From: Paenibacillus sp. FSL H7-0331
GTDB lineage: Bacteria; Bacillota; Bacilli; Paenibacillales; NBRC-103111
NCBI RefSeq assembly: GCF_001956045.1
Contig: NZ_MRTH01000016.1
Location: 62,001 to 126,000 of the forward strand
Direction of reading: 5' to 3'
Length of the DNA stretch: 64,000 nt
The translations under genes and the position numbers were made by a program. Shown piece after piece: positions 33,582 to 42,753 of the stretch. Below the pieces are notes generated by a model that did not search any database, had not been told where the DNA came from, and saw nothing but the letters and a program-made list of their open reading frames with translations. Position 1 is the first letter of the stretch. Every line of letters starts with the position of its first letter.

Positions 33582-33742
33582 TCAAGGAGGGCGATGGCGA
33601 GGCTAATTATGCTTACTACGCCCTTCACGAGCTTAACATTTTGCCGCATCATCTGGTCAAGATGAAGCGCCGTGAAAAAGCGGCAATCTACGCGATGATT
33701 GATGTGCGGATCGAAGCTGAAAAGAGTCGCTCCAAAAAATGA
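33159..33742 (+). CDS. Tail assembly chaperone, -1 frameshift product (gpGT role)
   Basis: Reading A AAA AAC (33572-33578) with a -1 slip continues CTA ATC AAG GAG GGC and stays open to TGA at 33740-33742. This adds 54 residues: ANYAYYALHELNILPHHLVK, then MKRREKAAIYAMIDVRIEAE. The extension is clearly protein-like, has no good start of its own, and matches the second half seen in PBSX-like chaperones. The fusion is ~194 residues. The product is inferred from sequence. Confidence 0.82.
33572..33578 (+). promoter_or_regulatory. Programmed -1 ribosomal frameshift site A AAA AAC
   Basis: The heptamer X XXY YYZ is in the correct phase with the zero frame (GTA AAA AAC TAA). The zero-frame stop is directly after it. 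An AAGGAGGGCG stretch (33584-33593), which resembles a Shine-Dalgarno element, lies after it, and -1 sites are known to be stimulated by stem-loops or by internal Shine-Dalgarno-like sequences upstream. Confidence 0.85.
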
Positions 33743-33823
33743 AAACGGTAAAGTGCGGAAGGGAAAAGCGCCTGCAGTCGGGTGCTTTTTTCTATTTACG
33801 TTTTGAGGAAAGGAGGAATGAAA

Positions 33824-36340
33824 ATGGCTACCATTAGTGCTAGCTTGCAATTGTTTGACCAATTCACTACTACATTGGATAAAGCCGAGCGTGGTATCAA
33901 TTCAGTCATCACGGCCGCAGAACGTCTGAAAAGAGAGTTATCGGCAACGATCACGCTCAATATGAGCGCAACAGATGCATTGACGGAAATCAACAAAGTG
34001 AAGCATCAGATCCATACGATAAATAGTACAGCTCCTATTCTGATCATTCTAGACGACTCTGATGTGGCTTGGCAAATACCTTTAATTAAAGGCAATGTAG
34101 AAAGGGGTTTATCCCACGTTTTGGCTAAGGTGGTGCTGGCTAGCTTCGATGCAATAGAAGATGCTAAGAGGCTTAGTTCACGTCTGGAAGGTCATCTGAA
34201 GCTGCCCAAGATCAAAGTAGACATGAATGTTTCAGCTGTAGTGGGGAAAATTGCTTCACTGAAGACACTTCTGGTAGGAGTAACGGGGGGTCTTCTGAAG
34301 ATAGAAATCGGTTTGAACTCGGCAGAGGTCATTGCGGAAGCCGTGCATCTGCGGCAGCGGATTATTACTGCTATTGGCACGATTCAGGCTGATATTCAGG
34401 TCACGCTGCCTACTGCACTTACAGACCTGCTTCAGAATATTAGGAAGCTGGTGTTGTTGCTTCTTTTGGGTATCCGCAAACTGCTTAAAAGCAGCTTACC
34501 CCCCGGTCCGCCTAAACCGCCCCCACCCCCGCCGGGATCTTCATCCGGTGCTCCTTCAGATGGAGGGAAATCAGAGGGACTGCTTGGCAGACTGCGCGGT
34601 ATTGCTGCAGAGTATCTGAACATTGCCAATGCCCAGAAGCTGCTTGAGGCGACACTTGGAGCCGCGATGAAGCAGGGGGATATGGAGGCAATGTTCAAGG
34701 CGCGGACAGGTAATGATCAGGTTGGCACCGCGATGTTCCAGCATTTCAAGGAACGTGCTATGCAGGCTGGCGAAGACGTTAACGAATCTTTAAAAAATAC
34801 GCTCGCTTTCTTTCCAATGACACAGAATACGGATCAATTGGACAAGCTGCATGATCTTACCTTATATCTTGGGGATACGAATGGGAAAGGTAAAACCAGT
34901 GAAGATGCGGTCGATGCCTTAAAGAGTGCAATGAAAGGCGATACCGGCGCATTAAGCGATGACTTTAATATTCCAGAGTCGGTCCTTAAGAAATTCAAAA
35001 TTGAGGATTTGGCCAAACAGAATAAGATGCCGGAGTTTTTGACGGCTCTCGAAAAAGCGATGGACAGCCAAAACATGGGTAAGGCTGCCTACGATAAAAT
35101 AGGTGCAAGCCCCGGTAAACAGTTTGGAGATTTAAAAACCAATGCGACTACAGCAATGGCCAATTCAGGCACGCAGGCATTGAATACGATAGCACCGGTT
35201 ATTGAAATGCTTAACAAAGCTTTTGAAGATAAGAAATTTCAACCATTTTTTGATGGTTTGTCTATCGGGTTGAACATGGCTGCCCAAGGCGTTGCTTTTC
35301 TGGTCAACCAAGCCATGTGGCTGTGGGGAGTGATGCAGGCGAATTGGCCGATTGTGCGCAGCATTCTTTTGGGGATAGCGATGGTCATTAGCGGCGTGGT
35401 TGTGGCAGCGCTTATCGAAATGGCGGTAGCCTGGCTAACCGCGGCCTGGCCAATTCTACTGATTGCCGCGATTGTTGTTGGTCTTATGTTGGTATTACAG
35501 CAATTCGGAGTCACGACAGAGCAGATCATAGGCGCGATTATCGGTTTCTTTTATGCTTTATATGCAGGAATATATAATTACATCGCTTTGTTATGGAATG
35601 TGTTCGCGAGCTTCGTAGAATATTTATACAATATTTTCATTGATCCCTTGTATGCCATCCAAAGCTTATTCTATGAACTGGCTATGGTTGTCCTCAATTA
35701 TTTGGATGTGATGACACGCAGTGTGGAGGGATTTACGCAGTCTTTTTATCGAATGATGGCTGAAGCAGCCAATGCAGTTATTGGGGTCTGGAATGATCTG
35801 GGCGGGGCGTTCAATAAATTTTTTGGCACGCAAACATTTCAGCCGGTTACCCCTTTTGATATTGAAAATATTAAAGGTGCTAATAGTGTGGTCAAAGGAC
35901 TTATGTCCAGCTTGCAAAAACCGACAACTACCAAGGACGTGCTGAAGCTTACACGTATGGATATGTTGGACCCGGTTGCTATGGCCCAACAGGGATATAG
36001 TGTGGGTGTCGATCTGGTTGGTAATATGAAGGCAATGGAAATGCCCAAGGCAGACCAGAACTTGTTGAGTGGCTGGAATACGAATCATAAAGCCAATATT
36101 GGCAAGGTGGATACGGTTGGTAACATCGAGGATACGGTCGATATTTCGTCAGAGGATTTGAAGGTGATGCGGGACATCGCAGAAATGCAGAGTATCCAGA
36201 ACTTTGTCTCCTTGACCCCTACGGTTCAGGTGCAGACTGGAGATATCAACAATGGTGCCGATGTGCACGACATTATCAAGCGTATCGGGGATCATCTGGA
36301 GGAGCAGTTTACTTCATCAGCGAAGGGGACCTATACATGA
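33824..36340 (+). CDS. Tail tape measure protein
   Basis: An 838-residue protein. The N-terminal ~220 residues are helical and repetitive (IKGNVERG, KLPKIKVDMNVSAVVGKIAS). A proline-rich linker at ~228-242 (PPGPPKPPPPPPGSSSG) follows. A TMP core at ~300-480 (GLLGRLRGIAAEYLNIANAQ) is followed by several hydrophobic helices at ~490-620. Tape measure length sets tail length; at ~0.15 nm per residue this implies a ~125-nm tail at most (inference). ATG 33824 fits AGGAGG 7 nt upstream better than ATG 33818. Confidence 0.92.
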   Translation: MATISASLQLFDQFTTTLDKAERGINSVITAAERLKRELSATITLNMSATDALTEINKVKHQIHTINSTAPILIILDDSDVAWQIPLIKGNVERGLSHVLAKVVLASFDAIEDAKRLSSRLEGHLKLPKIKVDMNVSAVVGKIASLKTLLVGVTGGLLKIEIGLNSAEVIAEAVHLRQRIITAIGTIQADIQVTLPTALTDLLQNIRKLVLLLLLGIRKLLKSSLPPGPPKPPPPPPGSSSGAPSDGGKSEGLLGRLRGIAAEYLNIANAQKLLEATLGAAMKQGDMEAMFKARTGNDQVGTAMFQHFKERAMQAGEDVNESLKNTLAFFPMTQNTDQLDKLHDLTLYLGDTNGKGKTSEDAVDALKSAMKGDTGALSDDFNIPESVLKKFKIEDLAKQNKMPEFLTALEKAMDSQNMGKAAYDKIGASPGKQFGDLKTNATTAMANSGTQALNTIAPVIEMLNKAFEDKKFQPFFDGLSIGLNMAAQGVAFLVNQAMWLWGVMQANWPIVRSILLGIAMVISGVVVAALIEMAVAWLTAAWPILLIAAIVVGLMLVLQQFGVTTEQIIGAIIGFFYALYAGIYNYIALLWNVFASFVEYLYNIFIDPLYAIQSLFYELAMVVLNYLDVMTRSVEGFTQSFYRMMAEAANAVIGVWNDLGGAFNKFFGTQTFQPVTPFDIENIKGANSVVKGLMSSLQKPTTTKDVLKLTRMDMLDPVAMAQQGYSVGVDLVGNMKAMEMPKADQNLLSGWNTNHKANIGKVDTVGNIEDTVDISSEDLKVMRDIAEMQSIQNFVSLTPTVQVQTGDINNGADVHDIIKRIGDHLEEQFTSSAKGTYT

Positions 36341-37062
36341 TAACGGCTGGAGGATATGGGATTGAACTCAGCTTCAGTAACTACGCCGACTCTTTTTTGA
36401 TCCCAGTTAATCCCGATACGATTGAGATTAAGGAAAGCGGTGATGGCAAGTCTTATACGGTAGCGGGATTGGGTGAAATTAATGTGATTAAAGCGCCCAA
36501 GCTGACTGAAATAAGCTTTTCCGGGATATTCCCGGCGTATCGTTATCCATTTGTGATTGTAAAAGAGGACGAGCGTCTGGAGCCGCAGCATTATCTGGAG
36601 AAAATCAGGCAATGGCGAGAAAGAAAGCGACCTATCCGGTTTCATGCTGTCAGCAGTACCTATGTCATTGATATGCCGATGAGCATTGAACGCTTCGAGT
36701 GGAAGGAAGAAGCAGGCTCTCCAGGAGATATTCAATACCAGCTATCGCTCAAAAAGTATGCCTTTTATGCGGCCAAGAAGGTCACGATTGTTCCGAAAGT
36801 GGATAGCACAGGTACATCTTCGGAGCAGGAGGATAGCGTTCAACTGCAGAGCGATGAGCCTCCGCGTCCTGATGAGCGGGAAGTCCCCGACACGTATGTA
36901 TTAAGGAAAGGTGAAGGGTTATGGAGTGCCGCACAGCGAGTATGGGGCGATGGTTCGAGATATCCGGAGATACAGGAGTATAACGGTATTCCCGATGCCG
37001 ATTTAAGGAGGCTGCCGATAGGACTCGTACTTAAAATACCTGGAGGAGAAGCCGATGCTTGA
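36337..37062 (+). CDS. xkdP: LysM-domain tail hub protein (XkdP-like)
   Basis: A 241-residue protein. The N-terminal part (SFSNYADSFLIPVNPDTIEI; FSGIFPAYRYPF) is the XkdP hub-associated domain. Residues ~187-238 form a LysM-like domain (TYVLRKGEGLWSAAQRVWGD). In contractile tails such LysM proteins stabilise the hub inside the baseplate rather than degrade wall. The ATG overlaps the tape measure stop (ATGA). Confidence 0.92.
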   Translation: MITAGGYGIELSFSNYADSFLIPVNPDTIEIKESGDGKSYTVAGLGEINVIKAPKLTEISFSGIFPAYRYPFVIVKEDERLEPQHYLEKIRQWRERKRPIRFHAVSSTYVIDMPMSIERFEWKEEAGSPGDIQYQLSLKKYAFYAAKKVTIVPKVDSTGTSSEQEDSVQLQSDEPPRPDEREVPDTYVLRKGEGLWSAAQRVWGDGSRYPEIQEYNGIPDADLRRLPIGLVLKIPGGEADA

Positions 37063-38020
37063 GGTGATGATTGATAATAAAAACGGAAACATATGGGACA
37101 TTGCGGATCTGGTCTCGAATGTCACCTGGAAAACAAGCCGGATCGGTAAAGCTGGTAGTCTTGACTTTACATTTGTTAAGGGAGCTATTTATCAGAATAA
37201 AGACTTTCGAATAGAAAATGGGGATATCGTCCGCGTTCGTAAAGACGGCATGAACGTATTTTACGGATACGTTTTTAAAATCGATAGCGGGCAGGATGAG
37301 GATGTGAAGGTCACTGCCTATGACCAGCTCCGATATTTGCTGTTTAATGATACCCTTATATTTTCAGCCAAGACTGCCTCAGAAATTGTTCAGATGATCG
37401 CACGCAAATATAATCTGAAGACAGGGCAACTGGATGAGTCCAATTATGTCATTCCTACAATGGCGGAGGACAACACCAAGCTGATGGATATGATCTGTAA
37501 GGCATTGGATTTAACCCTGGTCTCCACAGGTCGTATCTATGTCTTGTTTGATGATTTTGGCCAAATGGCTTTGCGGGATGTGACGACGATGCTGCTTGAT
37601 TTTTCGCTTGGCGAGGGGGGCTTAATGACGGACTATTCCTTCAGCCGCTCTATTGATAACGAAACGTACAATCGGATCGAGCTGGTGCGGGCTGGCAAAG
37701 AACCGGAGGACCGCGTGCGTGGACTGGAAGATCCCGGCAACATTGCCAAATGGGGGCGCCTGCAGCTTCATCAAAAAGTCGATGATGGCTTGAACGAGGC
37801 GCAGATCAATGAACGTCTGTCCAATTTGCTGAAGCTTAAGAACCGTGAGCAGAAAACGCTTAGTATTGAGGAAATCGGAAATGTTCGCGTTCGTGCAGGA
37901 TGTCTGGCTCCCGTATTTATTGAATCACTGGGCTTATCGCAGTTTATGCTGGTAGAGGAATGTGTACACAAATTTGAAGGTGATGATCACACCATGTCGC
38001 TGGAAATGAAGGTGTTTTGA
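37055..38020 (+). CDS. xkdQ: Baseplate hub protein (XkdQ-like, gpD/gp27 role)
   Basis: A 321-residue protein with DFTFVKGAIYQNKDFRIENG, VFYGYVFKIDSGQDEDVKVT, AYDQLRYLLFNDTLIF and IVQMIARKYNLKTG, typical of XkdQ/phage late control gpD-like hubs. It forms the adaptor between tube and spike. It overlaps the LysM gene by 8 nt and the next gene by 4 nt. Confidence 0.92.
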   Translation: MLEVMIDNKNGNIWDIADLVSNVTWKTSRIGKAGSLDFTFVKGAIYQNKDFRIENGDIVRVRKDGMNVFYGYVFKIDSGQDEDVKVTAYDQLRYLLFNDTLIFSAKTASEIVQMIARKYNLKTGQLDESNYVIPTMAEDNTKLMDMICKALDLTLVSTGRIYVLFDDFGQMALRDVTTMLLDFSLGEGGLMTDYSFSRSIDNETYNRIELVRAGKEPEDRVRGLEDPGNIAKWGRLQLHQKVDDGLNEAQINERLSNLLKLKNREQKTLSIEEIGNVRVRAGCLAPVFIESLGLSQFMLVEECVHKFEGDDHTMSLEMKVF

Positions 38021-38388
38021 TGGATCGAATACTGAATATTATTAAGCAGGCGGGATCGGGTGCGGTTGAGGCAGGCAATCCGGTCAATATTCTGTTCGGT
38101 AATGTAACGAGCTCTAATCCTCTTGAAGTGAACGTGGAACAGCGTTTCACGTTATCGGAGGATTTTTTAATTATCCCGGAAAGTCTGTCAGCGTTCACGA
38201 TTGAATTGAATCATCAGCATAGCTATCAGGACTCAGGTGCTGGCGGCGATGGAACGCGAAGTACGGACACGGCACTGATGGAGCCCATTGTTATCCGACG
38301 TGGTTTGGAAGCAGGAGATAAGGTGCTGCTGGTCAGGATGCAGGGAGGACAGCAATTTATTGTCCTGGATCGGGTGGTGCAGCCATGA
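38017..38388 (+). CDS. xkdR: DUF2577 baseplate protein (XkdR-like)
   Basis: A 123-residue protein with NIIKQAGSGAVEAGNPVNIL, FTLSEDFLIIPESLS and GDKVLLVRMQGGQQFIVLDR, matching XkdR/DUF2577. The OB-like beta composition and position suggest a spike or hub-associated role. ATGA overlaps tie it to both neighbours. It lacks a clear spike tip motif, so the puncturing protein may be this one or the C-terminal part of another. Confidence 0.88.
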   Translation: MMDRILNIIKQAGSGAVEAGNPVNILFGNVTSSNPLEVNVEQRFTLSEDFLIIPESLSAFTIELNHQHSYQDSGAGGDGTRSTDTALMEPIVIRRGLEAGDKVLLVRMQGGQQFIVLDRVVQP

Positions 38389-38795
38389 TTCCACAAGGCG
38401 GTCAGTTATCCACGGCAAAGGTTACGAAGGTCGTACAGCAGCCGAGCCGAACCTACAGGCTTGATGTGGCGACAGGCCGCATCATGGGCATGATCGATGG
38501 ATTAGAGTCGATCCAGCAGACAGTCTATCAAATTCTGCAGACGGAGAGATTCGAGCATCTTATCTATAGCACAAATTATGGTTTTGAAAATAGCAATAGG
38601 ACAGATAACGACTCTCTATTTTTTGAGTCGAGGATCACTCGCCTGATTCGGGAGGCACTCATGCAGGATGATCGAATACGCGATGTTCAGGACTGGCAGG
38701 TGTTAATTAAGGGCGATGAGGCTGTAGTAACCTTCACAGTAATCAGCAAGCAAGGCAATTTTCGTGTTTCGAAAGAGGTGAATGCACTTGTATGA
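38385..38795 (+). CDS. xkdS: DUF2634/gp25-like baseplate wedge protein (XkdS-like)
   Basis: A 136-residue protein: RTYRLDVATGRIMGMIDGLE, QTVYQILQTERFEHLIYSTN, and ALMQDDRIRDVQDWQVLIKG. This is the XkdS family, related in fold to T4 gp25, which starts sheath polymerisation at the baseplate. It overlaps both neighbouring genes. Confidence 0.92.
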   Translation: MIPQGGQLSTAKVTKVVQQPSRTYRLDVATGRIMGMIDGLESIQQTVYQILQTERFEHLIYSTNYGFENSNRTDNDSLFFESRITRLIREALMQDDRIRDVQDWQVLIKGDEAVVTFTVISKQGNFRVSKEVNALV

Positions 38796-39849
38796 AAATC
38801 AATCTTTCCCTGCAATTATGGCACGTATGCTCGCGGTTGTGCCCTCTGATGTAGATAAGCGGGAGGGGAGTATTGTGTATACCGCATTGGCACCGGCTGC
38901 TGTGGAGCTGGCTAATATGTATATCGAGCTGGATATCAATCTACGTCAGGCTTCTGCACAAACGGCTACCGGTATGTACCTTGATCTAAGAACTGCCGAT
39001 TATGGTGTTACCCGAAGACCAGCGGCGAAGGCGGTTCATAAGGGTTTATTTGTTAATGGTAATGGGAGTCCCTTTGATGTCCCTCTAGGGAGTCGGTACT
39101 CGGCTGGCAAGCTGAATTTTGTTGTAACCGAAAAAATCACGGTAGGACAATTCCAATTGCAATGTGAATTGGCGGGCTCCGTCGGAAATGCGGTTACGGG
39201 TGCGCTGCTGCCAATCGATTATATATCCGGTTTGGCTGCTGTTACTATTTCGGAGCTCCTTATTCCGGGTACAGACATTCAAACAGATGAAGAACTGCGC
39301 AAGGAATATTTGACTACCGTTCGGGAACCGTCAACAAGCGGCAATAAGGCTGATTACCGGAATTGGGCGTTGCAGGTAGCTGGTGTAGGAGATGCTGCGG
39401 TTAAGCCCTTATGGGATGGTCCGGGTACGGTTAAGCTGTATGTGATTGATGCCGATCAGCAGCCTGCTTCTATTCAGCTGGTTGAGGAGGTCCAGAACTA
39501 CATCTCGCCGGAAGCAGGGATGGGGGATGGCAAGGCACCGATCGGAGCTGCGGTGACGGTAGTAGCGGCAGCTGGTATTGACATTGATGTAACGGCCGAG
39601 GTTGTACTCAACGGTACCCGTACACTTTCGCAGGTGGCAGCTGACTTTGGAACTGATTTAACAGCTTACCTGAAGAGTCTAACCTTTGGGATTGACCCTT
39701 CTGTTAAATATGTGCGTATTGGTGCGCTGCTGCTGGATTCAGCCGGTGTGCAGGATTATTCAAACCTTCTGGTTAATGGCGGGACATCTAACATCTCTAT
39801 ACATCTGGGTGAAGTAGCCGTAAAAGGTACGGTGATACTGGATGAGTGA
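38782..39849 (+). CDS. xkdT: Baseplate J-like protein (XkdT-like, gp6 role)
   Basis: A 355-residue protein with the baseplate J pattern: SFPAIMARMLAVVPSDVDKR, GSIVYTALAPAAVELANMYI and TGMYLDLRTADYGVTRRPAA. GTDIQTDEELRKEYLTTVRE and WDGPGTVKLYVIDADQQPAS are also seen. It builds the baseplate wedge that triggers contraction after receptor binding. Confidence 0.94.
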   Translation: MHLYENQSFPAIMARMLAVVPSDVDKREGSIVYTALAPAAVELANMYIELDINLRQASAQTATGMYLDLRTADYGVTRRPAAKAVHKGLFVNGNGSPFDVPLGSRYSAGKLNFVVTEKITVGQFQLQCELAGSVGNAVTGALLPIDYISGLAAVTISELLIPGTDIQTDEELRKEYLTTVREPSTSGNKADYRNWALQVAGVGDAAVKPLWDGPGTVKLYVIDADQQPASIQLVEEVQNYISPEAGMGDGKAPIGAAVTVVAAAGIDIDVTAEVVLNGTRTLSQVAADFGTDLTAYLKSLTFGIDPSVKYVRIGALLLDSAGVQDYSNLLVNGGTSNISIHLGEVAVKGTVILDE

Positions 39850-40459
39850 GTTTACGATTGCATCGGCAGCTGGCCAGCGAATGCTTGATCTTCTTCCTTC
39901 TTATTATGAAAAGGTTCGTGAAACACGCGTTGTGATGGAAGCCGAAGGGAAACAACTCGATCTCCTGACAGCAGATGTGGGCGATGTTCTCAATCAGTTT
40001 TTTGTGGAAACGGCAACGTGGGGGTTGGATCGGTGGGAGTCGGAGTTGGGGCTCCCTTCTTATCAGAGTAAACCCATCGACCAGCGTCGAAGCGTTATCA
40101 AATCCAAGCTTCTGGGTGTAGGCACAGTAACGAAAGGCATGATACAAAGAGTCGCGGAGTCTTATGACCATGGAGAAGTCGATGTGTATCAGGAAGATGC
40201 TTTGTACACAGTATTTGTCCATTTTATAAGTACACGAGGCGTACCGCCAAACCTATCGGATATTCAGAAGGCTATACAGGAAATTTCTCCTGCACATCTG
40301 GCAATCCACTTTAAATTTACGTATTTGACCTGGGATGAGTTGGATGGGCTTGACTTGAGATGGAATGGCGTGGAAGAACTGGAACTAACTTGGAATGAGT
40401 TTGAAGTATATGGTGGATATAGTGAACCCAATGGAATTTGTTTGAGAGGAGCTGAATAG
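39842..40459 (+). CDS. xkdU: DUF2313/YmfQ-like tail protein (XkdU-like)
   Basis: A 205-residue protein: GQRMLDLLPSYYEKVRETR, WGLDRWESELGLPSYQSKPI and DQRRSVIKSKLLGVGTVTKG are typical of the XkdU/DUF2313 family, the wedge component joining baseplate J to fibres. The C-terminus has Trp-rich WDELDGLDLRWNGVEELELT repeats. It overlaps the preceding gene by 8 nt. Confidence 0.9.
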   Translation: MSEFTIASAAGQRMLDLLPSYYEKVRETRVVMEAEGKQLDLLTADVGDVLNQFFVETATWGLDRWESELGLPSYQSKPIDQRRSVIKSKLLGVGTVTKGMIQRVAESYDHGEVDVYQEDALYTVFVHFISTRGVPPNLSDIQKAIQEISPAHLAIHFKFTYLTWDELDGLDLRWNGVEELELTWNEFEVYGGYSEPNGICLRGAE

Positions 40460-40460
40460 C

Positions 40461-40970
40461 ATGGCATTTACATTTCCGAAAGATAGCACCAATAAAGCAG
40501 GAGCGGTTCGAGCAACTACAGATGGGAACAATTTCTATGTGCCAGCTGTTATTTTTGGACCGGATGGGATGAATGCGATAAGTACAACAAATCCGGCACC
40601 TACCCGATCAATGAGTGTAAACACCGAATTAGTTGCTAACGCTACACTTTCTTGGGACGGCATCAAATTGTTCGATACGTTACCTGTCCCAGTGACTATG
40701 GCGTCTGCAATATTCATCAAGATCGATAACAGCAACCAAAGCAAGGATCTGACGGTTACAGTGGAGCTGGAAGTAACAACTGGAGTTTGGCTGCAATGGT
40801 ATGACGCGGGCGGATATGAAATTTCTTTTACGGTAGCTGGCAGCTCGAAGAGAGTTTACGGAGGATTTCCCCCTTTTTCAAAGTATCTTCGTGCCCGACT
40901 GAAGTTCACGGCGGCGAAAGCCCCGATAACAGGTACGCATACCATTGTACAAGTTCAGGAGGTGGCGTAA
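40461..40970 (+). CDS. Hypothetical tail-associated beta-rich protein
   Basis: A 169-residue protein, not recognised. It is beta-strand-rich (VELEVTTGVWLQWYDAGGYE, ISFTVAGSSKRVYGGFPPFS) and has no cysteine or membrane segment. It begins 1 nt after xkdU and abuts the beta-helix protein gene, so it probably links fibres to the baseplate or serves as a fibre part (inference). Confidence 0.75.
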   Translation: MAFTFPKDSTNKAGAVRATTDGNNFYVPAVIFGPDGMNAISTTNPAPTRSMSVNTELVANATLSWDGIKLFDTLPVPVTMASAIFIKIDNSNQSKDLTVTVELEVTTGVWLQWYDAGGYEISFTVAGSSKRVYGGFPPFSKYLRARLKFTAAKAPITGTHTIVQVQEVA

Positions 40971-42095
40971 ATGGCGTTTGGCGGATTCAGTAGTTCCAGC
41001 AATCAACATTTAGGCAAATCAGCTGTAACCATTGCGCCTCATGACGCCACGTGGGATTCCAAGAAAAAGGCGGATATTGTGCTTACCGGTGTTGATGACC
41101 AGAATAGGATTAACGAGGTAATCCAGACCTTATGCACAAACCCTGCCGCCTCCTTCGGAAGTTGGAAAACGTCTGCTCTTCATTTTACAGAGGGGCAGAT
41201 TAACCTGAGTGGATCGATTTTTGTAACGGATGCGCTCAACATTTCGGGAATGGGCAATAACACTATATTTAGACTGCAAAACGGTGCTCATATCGATATG
41301 TTTACACATTCAGGTTATGCAGCAAATGAAACGATCTATAAATTAGCTTTTCGAAATTTTCTCATTGATGGGAATTATGCGAATAATACGGGGACTCCAT
41401 ACGCAGGTATCAAGCTACGTCCACAAGAATATGTGATTGAGAATCTATGGGTAACGAACTGCTATAGCGGTTTAACCTTATATGGGGAAAACACGTACGG
41501 CGGTTTTATACAAAATTGCATGATTCAAAATAATTTCAATTATGGATTAGGCGTGGGTGGAGATTCCATAGTAATTGGTTGTGGGATTGGTGGAAATGGT
41601 AAAGACCCATCAGCGGAGTGGCTATTCGGTACATCGGGACTCCTTATTTCTGGCTGGAACACACAGGTTAGTTCCTGCCACTTTGCCGATAATCTGTTGG
41701 ATATATTCTCTCATTGGTCTGCGTACAATCAAATCCAAACCTGTGTATTTGAGGCGGGTCGCAAGGAATGCATCAGATTGGAAGGACGAGTATGGGGTTG
41801 TACCATTACTGGCAATCGCTTTGGTGGAAGAAAGGCTGCTGTATCCAGCAATGCACATGATTGTGTGACTATAAAATATATAGACCCCTCCGAGAAGGCT
41901 TATGGAAATATTATTTCCAATAATAGTTTTACATGCTATGAGTCGGGGGATGTAGGCTACAACTACTGCGTAGTGGAGAGCGAAAATTGCGATCATAATT
42001 TAATTACGAACAATATTTTTATGAATGGGTATGCTCAAGCCTCCCCTGTTCATCAAGTAGGTGAAAACACAGTTATAGATACAAATATCAATTAA
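40971..42095 (+). CDS. Right-handed beta-helix tailspike-like protein
   Basis: A 374-residue protein. After a short N-terminal region comes a pectate-lyase-like fold with regular asparagine- and glycine-rich coils: GMGNNTIFRLQNGAHIDMF, NCYSGLTLYGENTYGGFIQN, NLITNNIFMNGYAQ. Such proteins bind and often cut cell-surface polysaccharide, so it may decide the target strain. It is unusually cysteine-containing for a tailspike. Directly downstream of the preceding gene in the tail operon. Confidence 0.82.
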   Translation: MAFGGFSSSSNQHLGKSAVTIAPHDATWDSKKKADIVLTGVDDQNRINEVIQTLCTNPAASFGSWKTSALHFTEGQINLSGSIFVTDALNISGMGNNTIFRLQNGAHIDMFTHSGYAANETIYKLAFRNFLIDGNYANNTGTPYAGIKLRPQEYVIENLWVTNCYSGLTLYGENTYGGFIQNCMIQNNFNYGLGVGGDSIVIGCGIGGNGKDPSAEWLFGTSGLLISGWNTQVSSCHFADNLLDIFSHWSAYNQIQTCVFEAGRKECIRLEGRVWGCTITGNRFGGRKAAVSSNAHDCVTIKYIDPSEKAYGNIISNNSFTCYESGDVGYNYCVVESENCDHNLITNNIFMNGYAQASPVHQVGENTVIDTNIN

Positions 42096-42207
42096 TTTGG
42101 ATAGCTGATGGTTGTAGGATGCTTGCAAGCACCTATCAATCGGTTTTTTACGATATAAAGAAGCTGCGCAAGTGTACGATTTTACATTAGAAAGGAATGA
42201 CCTGACT

Positions 42208-42633
42208 ATGCCCGATACAACGCCTAACTTAGGCTTAAAAAAGCCGTTAGGGAATGAAAATGTGAGCCGAGCAGCCTACAATGAAAACCTGGACATTATC
42301 GATGCAAGTGCGGCCAGGAAAACAGATTTGATTGCCCATCAAAATGCAGCTGACCCCCATCCACAATATGCGACAGACACGGATCTGGCAGCGCATGCTA
42401 CGGAAAACAATGTCCATGGAGCCACATCATCATCAGCTGCTGGCATGATAGTAGCTCGAGATTCATTTGGACGTGCCCAGGTTTCAGCTCCATCTGCAGC
42501 GGCGGATATCGCAAGGAAAGTAGATGTTGATGTGATCCGAGCAGACGCTACCAAGGTCAGTGTCATGGAAGTAAGAACCTCTGACCCTGTGAGTCCTGTA
42601 GTTGGACAGCATTGGTTTAGAAGTGATTTGTAA
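42208..42633 (+). CDS. Short phage tail-fibre N-terminal-like protein
   Basis: A 141-residue protein: TPNLGLKKPLGNENVSRAAY and NLDIIDASAARKTDL are typical of the N-terminal baseplate-attachment part of Gram-positive phage tail fibres. HPQYATDTDLAAHATENNVH then resembles the collagen-like or hinge region. It ends soon after (VSPVVGQHWFRSDL), so it is much shorter than a full fibre. GTG 42172 is also in frame, but ATG 42208 follows GAAAGGA. It may act as an adaptor for the next protein. Confidence 0.75.
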   Translation: MPDTTPNLGLKKPLGNENVSRAAYNENLDIIDASAARKTDLIAHQNAADPHPQYATDTDLAAHATENNVHGATSSSAAGMIVARDSFGRAQVSAPSAAADIARKVDVDVIRADATKVSVMEVRTSDPVSPVVGQHWFRSDL

Positions 42634-42753
42634 TTGGCCTGAATTCTAGATTTTATTGACCTGGAATTTCTAATACTTGTATGCAAGGACTAGCTTACTT
42701 ACTCTGATGTTAAGCTGGTTTGGTATTTAGATGAAGTGTGGAGGTGAGTAAAA

